The notes beneath the pieces are model-generated. The model did no database searches, had not been told where the DNA came from, and saw nothing but the letters and a program-made list of their open reading frames with translations. Shown piece by piece: positions 1-12,200 of a stretch of 64,000 nucleotides of DNA. Position numbers and translations under genes: made by a program. Source of the stretch: Aplectana chamaeleonis (taxonomy: Eukaryota > Nematoda > Chromadorea > Rhabditida > Cosmocercidae); contig JAPDOI010000886.1 in NCBI GenBank assembly GCA_029168955.1, positions 62,001 to 126,000 of the forward strand, read 5' to 3'. The stretch's first letter is position 1. Each line of letters starts with the position of its first letter.

Positions 1-1551
1 GTTGTCCTTCATCCAAAGGGACATCTTTAGGAGTCACGGACGAGTTCATCGCCCGAACTGCTCCAGCTCAGGCTCGCGCTCACCGCAGGGGGTAAAACAC
101 GCACGATTCAAACACTATCCGCTGATTGCGCAACGCCTACACCAATTATAGTCTCCGTTTTCGCACTCCGATATTTGATCCCACTCTCTAATTTCCTTTA
201 AACAGGCCGTATTAATTAAAGTGGCCTTCTCTAATTGTTGGTAAATTAATTGTTATTTCTGCTTATTATTTTTTCCACGGCCAGAATACAGTTACTGATG
301 TTGTCATTTGTGCATATTTGTTACATGTCTATTCTCACACATATTCGACATTTTTTATTTCAAATTCTGCAAATTAATCATCGAATCATCTTATCATTTA
401 ACCACTGTTTGTTCATTCACTTAAGAACTGACTGGAAGGTTTAGAGACATTAAAGGCCATCTAGGAACATTTTGGTGAAGTTACGAATTAACACCACAAC
501 TCTATTCGGAAGAAACAAATCGTGCTCATCCTATTCGTCCCTTTCGCCTTTCTCTCGTACATTCATGTGGAGCCTCAAGTTAATGATCGCACATTTGTTC
601 TTAGATAATATAAAGCTTGTTTTCAAAAAATTACATTGAATCAAGCGACCTGTCTGCACCGCATTGAAAAGCCGTTTGAAAGAGTTGACCTTTTACCCGG
701 CAGATTTAGGGCCGTCTGACGGCAAACATCTAGGAACGTTTATAATCTGCCAGCAGCCGCAGAGGACGGAATCGACTCAGTATGATGTGTGCTAGATCAG
801 TTTTTCGACCCTTTTCTCCATATACTTCCAGAGCTATTCTCATGTGAAACTTTGCCCTCTGTCGAGTGTGTGTCTCTGGAGAGGGTGGCCGTCCGCAGGC
901 GGCATCAAACCACTTCATCTGCATATTATGGAGGACAAGCCGAAACGAACATCACAAAGCACTTGATTTGGGCTAAATTGACCACACTACTCTCAAACCG
1001 TATTTCTTCAAGCTTTTTAAATAGAGTTGATTAACACGGTACACTTTAACAGATTAAATCAGAAAATCAAAACTGTAGAGATGCAAGCTAATTGTATTTT
1101 CATTCTGCTGAATGTCGCTAAAATTTCTTTGAGCCTCTACCATAGTTTCATAGTCATTCATTGTTGTTGACACTGCCCAGGCACTGGCGTTTTTCAGAAA
1201 TCCATCAGGGTAAGCAGAGCTGGGAGCGTTACCTATGTTCATCCAACACGTTTTCAATAGATCTTTTTCTGGATTTCCAGCTTGTTGTATTTTTAGAGTG
1301 CACTAACGCTCATGAAATCCGGTCAGAAAAAAAGCGAGGGGACGCGTTTCAACGTCGTTAGTGACATCTTTTCGTAGTATCCTTCAAGAATCAACTTGTT
1401 CCAGATCTGAGTTCTTTTTTTTAACCCAGGTGAGAAGGGCTATCCGACAGTATTATACTTGCTATAATTTAGACTCCAACTTCGGAATGCAATCTCCAGA
1501 TCGTTAGGCAGTCTACATGTCGCTGCGGTGCCGCGTATAGAATTGTATGCG
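1..1551. other. Gene-free stretch, left edge
   Basis: No convincing coding exon, RNA gene or complete repeat was seen here. Open frames are short, AT-rich and lack recognisable protein sequence. A 19-base string GGTGAGAAGGGCTATCCGA at 1429-1447 recurs at 10971-10989, so part of this stretch is probably degraded dispersed repeat. Confidence 0.5.
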
Positions 1552-1778
1552 AGGTCTGTCCGAATAAGACTGTCCGCCCACGCGGTCGGCGTGCGTGTCG
1601 AGCGGCCCTCGCGAAGAAGTTTTTGGCACCTGTAAGTCGATAAGCGCGATTATTAGGCATACACTAGTAACATTCCGGTCAGTTGTTTGCAGCCGTGAGA
1701 AGGCTCTCCCGAAAAAACGCCTTTGCGACGGCCGCTCGACACGCAAGTGGGCGGGAAGTCTCATTCGGACAGACTTTA
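1552..1778. repeat. Inverted-repeat element (MITE-like)
   Basis: The left arm, starting AGGTCTGTCCGAATAAGACT near 1552, is the imperfect reverse complement of the right arm ending near 1778. The arms are about 65 bp and share the core GTGTCGAGCGGCC. A central spacer of about 80 bp separates them. No protein is encoded. The structure suggests a non-autonomous foldback element; the exact ends and target duplication are not clear. Confidence 0.6.
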
Positions 1779-2045
1779 TACTGAATGGAGCACACTAATA
1801 TTTTTCGTCTAAATTCATACCCTAGCAAACATTATAGTGTCGAATAACCTTCTCAACAGGATCTCAAATAATTCACAGCTCCGAAAAACGTCAATTTGAT
1901 CGGTGTTATTGAAAAAGAACACTAAATACGCGAAAACGCGTTACCATGCGCTTTCCACCCAAATCTTACGAGCGAAGCTGTAAATTTTGACGTTTTCGAA
2001 TATTTGATGCCTTATTATGGCATGGTATATGATCACAAGTTATCA

Positions 2046-2160
2046 CAAGGTAGCTGAGTTGAACGCGAAACTCAGATGTCAGGCAGGACTCGAACCTGCA
2101 TTGCACGCTTTCCGGACGAGTGTGTTACCATTACACCACCGACACCCCGTTCTGCAGCTG
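2046..2160 (-). mobile_element. tRNA-derived SINE, divergent copy
   Basis: Read on the minus strand, this begins with a tRNA-like head (2145 to 2076) and continues into a tail with TTTCGCGTTCAACTCAGC then ACCTTGTG. The same order (tRNA-like head with anticodon-loop string CCGGAAA, a box-B-like GGTTC motif, then GATCAACTCAGCACCTTGTG) occurs at 34136-34293 and 47221-47378. This copy keeps the better tRNA fold but differs in sequence, so it is either an older family member or a related subfamily. Confidence 0.6.
2076..2145 (-). tRNA. tRNA-like sequence, probably not functional
   Basis: On the minus strand 70 nt fold as a cloverleaf. The acceptor stem GTGTCGG/CTGACAT pairs fully with two G-U pairs, the D stem is GTGT/ACAC, and the T arm GCAGG-TTCGAGT-CCTGC is perfect. 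The anticodon arm is weak, with one mismatch, a CCGGAAA loop, C instead of the universal U at position 33, and GGA in the anticodon position. A serine GGA tRNA should have a long variable arm, which is absent. It is therefore best read as a tRNA-derived SINE head or pseudogene. Confidence 0.35.
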
Positions 2161-2322
2161 TAAATGTTATTGTGGGACCAATTTTTATCCAAATTTCCTT
2201 CCCGGAAATTTACTTCATAAAGAGAATGTCGCTGGCCATATTTTTCAACCTCTACCTACTTTCAAGCAAGATTAGCGTGAGTTGCTTGGTTCTTATCAAA
2301 GATACAGACATCCAGACCTTAA

Positions 2323-2796
2323 AGGCAGTTTTCACGATGAAAATGTGTTTCAGTTTCCACTAGGAATGGGTAGTGGAGGGGCACACTGTAACGTTGACGT
2401 CGAAAGAATGCATGAAAACAAGCCAGGAAAAGCTCCAAAAGAGTCCGAAGTTGCCACTTCGAGCGCAAGGCAAATCCAAAAAACGCAACACACGCCCACC
2501 GACGTGAACAAATGAATGCTCGAGATCGTGAGATGAGCGATTATTTCCAATCATTAGCCCCGTTCTTCCCTTCATTCTCAACTTCTCTCTTTGCTCAGGT
2601 CAGCTCGCATAGATCGGCTGCAAAAGACGGAAGGTACAAGCCTTGGAGCATGCTTCCCTAGCTCAATTTTCGAGGCACCATAACTCCGTTCCCAGAAGGT
2701 CTTGTACGATTTCAGAGACACCATTGGAATCAGCATGGGGCCGTTTTCAAGATAGGTGGAAAAACAGAAAAACGATTTTTATCGTGAACTCTGCCT
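2323..2796. mobile_element. TTAA-flanked MITE, copy 1
   Basis: The element is bounded by TTAA at 2319-2322 and 2797-2800. Its terminal inverted repeats start AGGCAGTTTTCACGATGAAA on the left and end ATCGTGAACTCTGCCT on the right. The interior shares long blocks with the copies at 14230-14716, 25343-25732 and 25946-26213, for example the block containing CCCGTTCTTCCCTTCATTCT. No transposase frame is present, so it is non-autonomous. TTAA duplications recall piggyBac-type integration, but the terminal sequence does not let me assign a superfamily. Confidence 0.8.
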
Positions 2797-2800
2797 TTAA

Positions 2801-5456
2801 AGAAAGGAAAGATATCATAATTTTTGCTTGTCTTGACCATAATTCTGGGTGGGATTTTGGAATTTGTCAAGAAGTATGTACATAGCACAGTTTCTTCTTT
2901 GATCCGAGTTAAACAAGCATTTCTCTCTCTTCACCTGAACACGGATTGATTCGACCGTAGTTGTCGGATTATGGGCGATAAATCCTCTGTGGCCACTAAT
3001 ACGCGCTGATCTGCTGATCACCAGGTGATAGATCGGTATTTATCGTCATCTTCCTGCAGGTGGTCCGGCCATTCTTCTTCCTTATTCTCGTACATTTTCA
3101 CACCTATTCACGACATTGTTCTCCAACCATAATCCCAAATCCTCATTGAGCATGGTTCTGCCACTAAATTCCGTACCTGGAAAAATTTACTGACTTTGTC
3201 CTTGACTAGGGTGAAATACTGTCAGACCCTGTCCTTTATAGAAAAACTCCGCGAAATTCAAAACTTTTCCTTGCGGAAAGTTTTTGTGAAAGGGCGCGAT
3301 TATTCTTTGATGATGTCGGCATTAATTATTGTTCAAAGTTTTTTGGTATCATCTCTTTCCCTCTCTGTTTTTAGGTCGGGCCGCTTACCGATCAAGACTG
3401 ATTTTAGAAAGAAAATTTTCTTTTTTTATGTTTATCTATGACATTTTTGTGAGCTTCGGAGTGTTTTTTTTAGTTTATCATATGTGCATAGATTCCGAAA
3501 ATCTCAATCGGAACTCGTAAGGTTATCAGGAATCTACATATTTTGGCGTAGAGAGTGCACACTTCACTATAGTTGTGCCCTCCGAATATTCGAATAGTTT
3601 CGAATAATTTGAATTTGTGCGCCAATATCAAATTGTATTTGAACAATCTTCAGTAACCCAGCATTGCTTTAGGAGTGATGTTCCCATAATTGATGGGGAA
3701 GTAGGCTTCCACTCTTTCATAAACCTGCAACTATGCGTTATCTGCAAACTTTATTCGAATATCGAATAGTTTCGAATGGATATCGTATCAATACTGTGGA
3801 GGGCCAGAATCCTGCTCTATAATTAATTATTGTAACACTTATAGTAGATTACAGCTAATAGTAAGAAACAAGAGCATTTCGGATACATTCTGACATTGAA
3901 GAGAAAATGGGAGTTACTCGATTATTCGGTATTCGAATGGTAGAGCTATACACTTCACTATGATAAAATTCATCTACACAGTTCTACCTAAATCGAACCG
4001 TTTTCTATGGAAAGAACGCAAATATAATTGGACGTTCTCTCTTCGAAATAGAACCAATATCTAGAGGTTTTTCGCTTAAACAACCTCAAATGACGGGTAC
4101 TGCAGCTAATTTCCTTGTCAGTTGATTTCTCCGTCGTGATCACCTTCTGACGGCTCGAAACGGCTATTCCGACGCCGTTGGACGTCTCGCGACGTCGGCC
4201 GTCTGGGAAATGGGCGCGTTCGCCAATTATCACTCATTTACGCGGCACCACCGGCATTCCTTTGACAACGATCCTCATCCGGAGTTCCTTCTCGCAGTCG
4301 CTGCTGACCCACCTGCACACCTTCGGCAAAAGCAACGCATGCCTCATCCGCCAACTGAGTGTCTGTGTTCCTGGTGTCCATTCTCTGAAAAACTTAGACT
4401 CCAAACTGTAGGAGCCCGCTCTGAGAAACAGTCTCTATTTACTGCAAGTTGGGATTAGAGGTGGTCGATGGTATATTCAGCCCAAGTTTTATTACCAGCG
4501 TTTTAAACTTTTTTCTCTAAGTTACGTTGCCGAGATAATTCATTGTGAAGATTATCCTCGCAACCGACTCGAGGTATGCAAGCCAACGGAACTTACATTT
4601 TTTTCCAGAACCGTATATGTTTGATTCAGTTCCATCCATTGTTGTCATGAATGTTTGCGTTTTGCTGTTTTTGCGCTCCTTTCGTGACAGTTTGTACATA
4701 CTGCTTTTCTCTATATGTCGTGAGGTTGGCCGCGAGGAATGCTGCCTATCCAAGCTTTCCCTACCAGTTGGTCCTAGTTAGTGTTTACTGGCTTCTGGCA
4801 GTTTACGTGTGAATCGGATTATCACATTCGCGCATAAACAAATTCCTCAGCGTCTTAATCATCTCTCCATCTCTCCTAACCTCATATGAAGGTCTTCCCC
4901 GAGCTGCTGTTCAACATGAGGTCATGATATCCTGTATTTTTTCACGATTTGAAGTCTACTTCTGCTTCTGGCAAACGTGGTATTTTTATGAGAAGCGTGT
5001 GACCTTTAGCTTTGTATAAGACTCCCTTCCGTGACGCCTTACTCTAACTTTTCCGTCCTAAAAGCCATTGTAGGAGATTGCTTCTCCAATTTTTTAACAT
5101 TTCGAAAAAAAAATTAAGTGTTGTGATTTTATCTAAACAATGACTAATTCTAAGACATGGTGAAGTTTTTGCCATGTGTTAATACCGTTTTTCTCCTCAG
5201 TGTCTGTCTGCTACTGAAAAAAATGGAGGGTGCCAGTGAGCTAAGAATTTGACCAAATTTTTGTAGAGCGCTGTTTTCAGTTTTATTTAATTTTTTTTCA
5301 ACTTGCCAAACAGTCGTTATAGTTTTGAATTCCTTTTTTAGGCTCCAAAAACTTCAATATACGTCTTTTCCATATTTTTTTCCAGAAATCGTTTTCATCG
5401 GCTTCAACTGTTTTCAGACCCTTTCCTTCCATGAGCCATGCACGTAGTATTTACTT
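2801..5456. other. Gene-free, AT-rich stretch
   Basis: No supported exon or RNA gene was found. Two short patches near 3580-3620 and 3755-3790 are rich in TTCGAATA-like palindromic words, similar in flavour to the tract at 15245-15620. The rest is AT-rich sequence with only short chance open frames. Confidence 0.5.
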
Positions 5457-5490
5457 GAAGGCAGTGTTCACAATGAAAATCTTCTCCATG
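5457..5490 (+). repeat. Solo terminus of the TTAA MITE family
   Basis: GAAGGCAGTGTTCACAATGA followed by AAAT matches the terminal inverted repeat of the TTAA-flanked MITE family. No matching opposite end was found within about 1 kb, so this is a fragment. A similar isolated end in the other orientation lies near 12465-12490. Confidence 0.55.
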
Positions 5491-5624
5491 TTTCTGAGAG
5501 AAAACATAATATGTGTGGCCACCGTAGAAGCACAAATGAAAAAAATCCACAATAATTGCTTTCGAAGCCGCGAAGTAACTCGGCGAATTCTGAATGGGCT
5601 GACTGGGCATAGCCCACCATGTAG

Positions 5625-5785
5625 GGTTCGCGTAATAATTTTAGTCTGACGAATGGACGGGGCTGCGACGGTAGATCACCGGCGCGAATCGAAACCCCAT
5701 TTTCCAGTGAGGCCGCCGACCTCGCACGGCCGGCCGCCAGGTCCATGCATCAGACTAAATCGAAAACGGAAACCATATCACCTAA
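5625..5785 (-). mobile_element. Short tRNA-like element with TTTAGTCTGA ends, copy 1
   Basis: The element runs between inverted ends TTTTAGTCTGACGAATGGAC and, as reverse complement, TTTAGTCTGATGCATGGACC. Read on the minus strand it contains GGGGTTTCGATTCGCG, which resembles an RNA polymerase III box B. A strongly similar copy in the opposite orientation lies at 24410-24570, with weaker relatives at 7634-7735 and 19995-20135. The flanks AATAATTTTAGTCTGA and TTCCGTTTTCGATTTAGTC are also shared, so the element probably extends slightly beyond the inverted ends. Confidence 0.6.
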
Positions 5786-6082
5786 TGAAATACTGCAATG
5801 TGTACTAACCAGTAGTATATATGATCGATATCATTCTATTGATAACCGCTTCCCACAGCACTTCAATAGCCATTCGTGAACTATGCCCAGCCAGCCCATT
5901 CGGAATTCGTCAGCTTATGTACTTTGCGGCTTTAAAAAGCACATCTCACGAATTTTTCTTTGAAGGTTCTTTGACGGTAGACACCCATACTGACGTTTTC
6001 TGCCAGAAAAAAAAACTAAAAGCGAACCTCATAGAGAACACCGCTTTCACCTTGCTAGCCCAAAAGCAATTGAATCTGCCTG

Positions 6083-6088
6083 TTTCAG
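6083..6088 (+). promoter_or_regulatory. Candidate trans-splice acceptor at the LRR gene start
   Basis: The hexamer TTTCAG, a nematode acceptor consensus preceded by pyrimidines, ends at the base immediately before the ATG at 6089. No convincing upstream coding exon feeds this acceptor, and the ATG opens a signal peptide. It is therefore a likely spliced-leader addition site, although a cis-spliced 5' UTR exon cannot be excluded. Confidence 0.5.
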
Positions 6089-6284
6089 ATGTTGATACTG
6101 TTACTATTTGCTACAACAGTTAGCGGATGTCAGAAGGGATGTGAGTGCTCTTCCAGCAAAACCCAGTGCCATTCTCAATCTCTTCGAAGTGTCCCGATTT
6201 TACTCGATCCGCGGACAATACGGCTCGACCTGGCGCACAACAGAATCACCAGGCTCACTGCTGATGAACTCAGTCTTTATCCAA
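6089..6284 (+). CDS. LRR gene exon 1: signal peptide, cysteine cap, first LRR
   Basis: The exon encodes residues 1-65 plus one base. A hydrophobic signal peptide is followed by four cysteines in CxxxCxC...C spacing and a first repeat TIRLDLAHNRITRL. The donor GTAGGT follows codon base 1. Its reading phase matches exon 2 twelve kilobases away, where the joined peptide reads SLYPNLEFLSLANN, a clean repeat boundary. That join is the main evidence that the two ends belong to one gene. Confidence 0.85.
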
Positions 6285-9200
6285 GTAGGTTTGCCCTATT
6301 CTAACATTAGAAAACTATCAGTAGAGTTGTACATTTCGCTTCCTGTCGGGCTATTGAATCAGAATATTCAGTTTCCAGTGACTATGGAATTGTTTGAACT
6401 TTATTTCGTGCCAAAAGACCTAAACGGGATGGGCTTCACGGATAGAATGATTGTTTTCCTACAGACATCCTCAATTCCTTACTCGTCCCTACACAAACTC
6501 GTTCGCAATTAGTGAGATGCATTGTTATTCCATGCTTTTTGGAACCGACACATCCAATCACTAAACCAGTACCCATGTTGGTGTGAACACGCTCGCGCAG
6601 TGTCGGGAAATCACATTCATCATAAACTGGCAGCGTTTAACTCCGTCATTCTCCGATTCGTGATTGGCCAATAAATAGTAATTACTAATTCAGCAACCCA
6701 TACGCAGTATACGCATATTACGGCACAGATTTGTTGCGGACTCAGTTGAGAAGTCTGTTTGTGCTGGAAAAGAAACTCACTCGCATGTAGGTGTTTAGGA
6801 GAACTGTTGATAGAGAAGCCACGAACAACTGAGTTAAACCTAAATCCCCATTTCACTTCACTCAGGTGACTCTAAACTCTAAAGCACTTATATGATGTTT
6901 TTAACAGTACGGGTCTGAATAGAATGCGGATATTCGGAAGATTCTGATTAGGCGACTAATCATTTTACGCTGGTGCATAAGTTTTTGCCGCTATTTGAAA
7001 AACGGAGTTCCCCTCGCTCGGCTGTGCTCCTTTTGCAAAAAGTAATAAAGCATTCAAAGGCACATTTCTTAATCTATCTTACAAATGATCTTTGTCGCCT
7101 GCCTAAAAACTCATTCGTTTTCGAAGTTCACATCCAAATGTTCATACTGTGTGGTCCAATTACTGCATATTTTGAAGGTTTACGTGCACCTATCAAAGCA
7201 CCGAATCACCTAAATTCGACATAAAATTTGATCCCTCTGAGAACTAGACGATAGCATCGAAACAGATCTGAGGAAATCCTCCAGTAGGGTCTTAGATCCA
7301 CTTCTTAGAATACACAACTTCTAGTCTCTTTTGAATGCGAAGACTTTACTGCAACAAACTTCATGACTAAATGCCACGAGTTATTGCCCAATAAACGATG
7401 ATCTTTTCGTGAACTATCGGGTATTTTTGCAAAAAAAATCGATTTTTAATGTATTTTCGCGATATTTGAAAAAGTCGATAATTCGCAAGCTAAACTTGGT
7501 TGATTGGAGAAGAGCTCGTATGTCTGAGGAATCGAAGCTCCTTCATAGAAAAGGAATTTCGGAAATTACGAATTTTGAGAGAAAAGTCGCATAACTGAAG
7601 AAATTCCGAAAAAGTTATCTTAGCAAATGGACGATGCGGTCTCATAGCGGCAGGCCGTGCGGTGTTTGCGACACCACTGGCCAGCGGGGTTTTGATTGCG
7701 CGCGACGATCTTCTGCCGCAGCTCTGTCCATACGCTCAACTAAGTGCTACGACGAGACCATAAGTGATCTTTTTCGCGCCGAGAGATGGAGCTTGTCAAC
7801 CGTATTGTTTATCAACGCAGAGACTGCAGTATCAACGAGTGCTCGGCATAGCGATCGAATATTCGAAGGCAATCGACTATCCGGATTATCCGTAAAAGTG
7901 AATAATCGAGTTTTCGGGTTATTGCGTGGACGAAACAATTGATCCGGATTGAGTCCCCTTTCTATGTTGATGATGTAGCAGAAATTCATTACGAATACGA
8001 TTGCTTTTCGAAACTTTTCGGAATAGAGGGAAGATTTTTCGAATTCCAATCTAACAGAAAAAATAAAATAAGTCTAACAAGACGATGAAATCCGGCATTC
8101 GGGCTTACCTAGCCCAACTTTTGACTCCATCATTTTTCCAGTACCTGGCAACTTACCATCGCTATTGGAGATTTTCAGCTCAGGACAACGCTAACTCCCA
8201 AATTATGGCTTTTCGTTGGCACGTTTAAATCTCATAATCTCTCACCTCAGACCGCCCCTAGAGACCGAGCGCGTCTAGTGCGATAAGCATCAGACGACCT
8301 GTTGTTCGACAATTGCCTATCATGCAGATCTCTCGGATTATTGCCTCCAATATTTGGCCCCATATAAATTATAATGGTCCCATGTGACGATAAAAATCTC
8401 ACACGCCATATTTCAACGGGCTTGCTGAATTGAGCTGAGCGGAGCGTCCGTCGGCCTGATGCTAATGACCACCGAGAATAATTTATAGAGCATCATGGAG
8501 TGCTTCACCAGGCGGAAAACAATGGGTGCAGGAATCGGACCAACTAAGGTTCTTTTCATGTGAGGTGGATTGACCAATGAATGCTAGAGTATCACTAACT
8601 CAAAGGTCTGACCGCCTAGCCTCTGGTGAAGTCGCCTGACTGACACCTTGACGTGCGAGATGATTGCAGCGCTATCTGCAGATCTTCATGCATTTTATGA
8701 GCATCGATTGATTCAGAGTTCGTTGCGCAACCTACGGGGTTCGCACCTAGTCAACAATTCTTCTTCGGCGATGCCGCCAACATGGCCCCATAGGAAATGA
8801 TACCCCGTGGATCGTCCTAGTATTGTTCCGAAACACTTTGACGTACCGCACACGACGCCTACTTGAACGATCCTTAACCTCGTCTGGATAAGGGCATCCT
8901 AATTGGGGGGGCATGTTCTTTCACCCATGAGCTGCTGAACACAATGAGAATTTCTCAAAACCTAAAAGCTAGACTAGCGTTGCGACTGTATGGCGGTATC
9001 CAGCAGATTTTTCTAGATGACTTTTGCCGGCCACTATACGGAGGCATACCTTCGAAGATTATCAATGCGCGTAGCAGATTTTGAGAAGATTTCGCGGCAA
9101 GCTCCGCAAAAATTTCTCGAAATCTGTTTCACGAAATATCTATGGTTTTCATAGGTTCCCCTGTGCAGCACCTTCCTGTTCCTTGTTCGCAGCCTCGTGG

Positions 9201-12200
9201 AAGATGTTGTACCTTAATTTTCTAGAGGGAGTCTTGGAAAATTGGGGTGCTCTAACCAGTCATAGGCTGGACGTGGGCGCATCAACACGAGATTTCGCGA
9301 CATGGATAAGTTTGTGGTCAATTTCATACGAAAAAGTCACGGCACCTTTCATTCCTTCCCGTAACTTTCGTTCTCATCAGATGATCCGTGGCCCTTGAAG
9401 GTGACTTTGAAAATTTTCAACGTTGATAACTCTCACTCATTCACCAACCAAACAAACCCTAAATACTGTGGTACTTGTAGTGGGAATTTCTAAGCCGATG
9501 ATTCTTGGTGCTACTAAGTTGGTCTTAACCGTGGCTGAAAAAAAGGTCAAACAAAAAACATCCATTGATATCAATTTAGCCGTCCCAAAAACCCAATGGT
9601 TTCAGTTGAAGAGGAAAAAGCAAAAATTTGATGGTAGGATTCTATACGTGTGTTTTACTTTCACTACTTTCCCTGCTCCTGCTAAACTATCAGATCCCCA
9701 TATTGATTTTCTTATGCTTAAGTTGTCTATGTTTGACTATGATTAACCTTTTTTTTTCAAAAAATTTCGAAATCCCCCCCCTCAGGGTTTACCTATTCAA
9801 CCCTGGGCTTTAGCTCAAACCTCTCAATGACCACTTGATGTATGTGGTCCATTCTAGGGGCCAAGAGCGAGGGTGACAAACCTCATTCGATATTAATGAC
9901 GCCTGATTGGCAGCAGTGCATTTCAAATGCGTACACAACAATCAGTAGTATCACACATTAGTAATTCCTCCCGGAGTGATGTGACGTCAAGTGAGTCCTT
10001 GGGAAGGCTAGATAGGAATATGGTCAATCCACAGGTCTAGGTCTCATCAGAGTTAATCCAGCCATGTTAAGTAGCATATGGAGACCATGTGGAATGAGGT
10101 CTGGAGATGGTCAGGGTCATTTGCACTTACCCATGTTCACGGCGCGCAACACGAGTTCACTTACTTGAGTGCGCGGACCATTATAGAAGCAGGTTAGGGG
10201 AACAACGCGATTTGCCGTGCAATGTCCACACTTTGCAATATGGGGCACTGCATATTCTGTTATCACCGATTCTGGAGTTGAAAAACTTCCCGTTTATGTT
10301 TGTACCGAACACGGGTTAGAGTAATTTAGGAGGTTGGTGATTATGGATCTGAAACTGGTTTCACATATCTGAAAGCAAAATCATGAAACTGGAAGCGCAG
10401 AGCATAACAAGGTTTTCCGAAATCTGACGCCAGGGCCGTATTCATAAACGATGCCGGCGTAGGCCTCTTTCACAGTTTACCGGACGACGTACTCCGATGC
10501 GTTTTAGGATAGATCTGCGGCATGCAAATGCTCTCCGTTGATGGTAGTGGAATCAACAATATCAAATGTTCTATCACAGGTCTGATGGGCGCCGCGCGCT
10601 ACATCGAGTAGCACTGCCAGACGTCGAAGGGCGGCAAAAGAACTGTGAGATCCGCTTTAGTCCGCGAGTAAAGCGTATTGAGTACCGGGGCATGGAACCA
10701 CCAAGAATACCACTTTCGAGCAAAAAAGTGGCATGGTCTATTTCGTTCTACCCACCGACCTCGATTCGGCGAGTATAATATGGGACGAGTCGCAGGTTGA
10801 AAAAAAAACTTTCAACAATCTATCCCTCTAACAACGGCATATTCACAATGCCTCTCGTAGGTTTTTGTCGGGACGCGCGCGGCAAGGCGTTTTCGCGTCC
10901 TTAGCGCCCTATTTGGGTAACTCCCTTCAATTTAAATCTTTCGGATCTGCAAAATTATTCAAGGTTCTGGTGAGAAGGGCTATCCGAGGATATCGCTGAC
11001 GCTTGAGTTTAAACAAAAAGTTTGGGATAAAGTTTACAGTGCTATACAGTATACAAATACAGTATGCCGTGGCACATCGCTACGAGTACTGTATAACTAT
11101 CCGGAAACCACACTTCCGACTTTTTTTAAGAGGCAAACTCTAGCAATAGTTCTTCTGCTTCATAGCCCTCTTCATCTGGATCCTGAATACCTTTCCAGAT
11201 CTAAAAAACGTTAATTTTGAAGGACATTCATTGGCGAGGACTCTATAATGACGCGAATACGCCTCCTTCAGTGAACGAAAGTGTACCCGTTCAAGAATCC
11301 GGCCAAAGGTGGCAGATGTTGTTTAGCGGTTATTTATAACCTTACACACTCTGGTTTTGCACACAAGACTCCTTCCTAGAGCTCTTGTCGTACTCCGGCG
11401 CGGTAATGACAACTGTCCCTGTCGTGCACCTCATAAGGAGCAGTTTAAGAGGTGAAAACGTGTCTTACAGCCGCTCCGAGCTGCCATAGATTTTGCGAGG
11501 CCTAGTCCAGTTGATTGTTGCTCAAATTCCGCCACCAAACTCATTTCCTCGTCTACCTAAATCAAATTTCATGTCTTTGATGCTTTCTAAGCCTACCTCG
11601 TTTTTTTCTCTTTGCGTGAGAGTCTTGTGATCTACCACCTCTTTCATAAACGGTCCGACTCATTTCCTTTTGTGCAAGATTACTTCGAAAATCTGGTTGA
11701 CGTAAGACTACTTAGATACCTAGACCATGCGGAAAGCTGCGGTAATGTGTTCGCTACAAGTCTTCAACCTGCCGGTGCATAAGGAGGATCTTGTGTTTCA
11801 TGCCGTCCTGTATTGAGCTCCCAAAAGTTCCGAAATTTTATCCAACTCACTGGGATATGCGTTTTTCATTCATCCCACCCCCTCCCTCTCACGTTGCTTC
11901 AATTCTTAGCACGAATTCGGATGGCTTTCCGAAGGAGTCTATCCTCTTACCAAAAAAAGCAACCATCATTCGGCTCCAAAGTCAGTGTTTACTGTGAAAA
12001 CCGTCTCCGAGGTACCACATGAAATCGAAAGGTCAGAGGCTCATTGTATGAACAATGCTGAAAAAATGAAAAGAAAACGAGCTCGAGATAGCCCATTACG
12101 GCCTCAAGATTCAATGTAGGGCGCACCCCCACTCACTCCCGTTAATGGCCACCGATCAGAGCAAACTACTGAGAAATCGACTCCAAAGGAAAAACCGATG

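Noticed and set aside
9081..9746. Adjacent 105- and 107-codon plus-strand frames in LRR intron 1
   Set aside because: No domain, signal or repeat pattern, and no supporting splice context.
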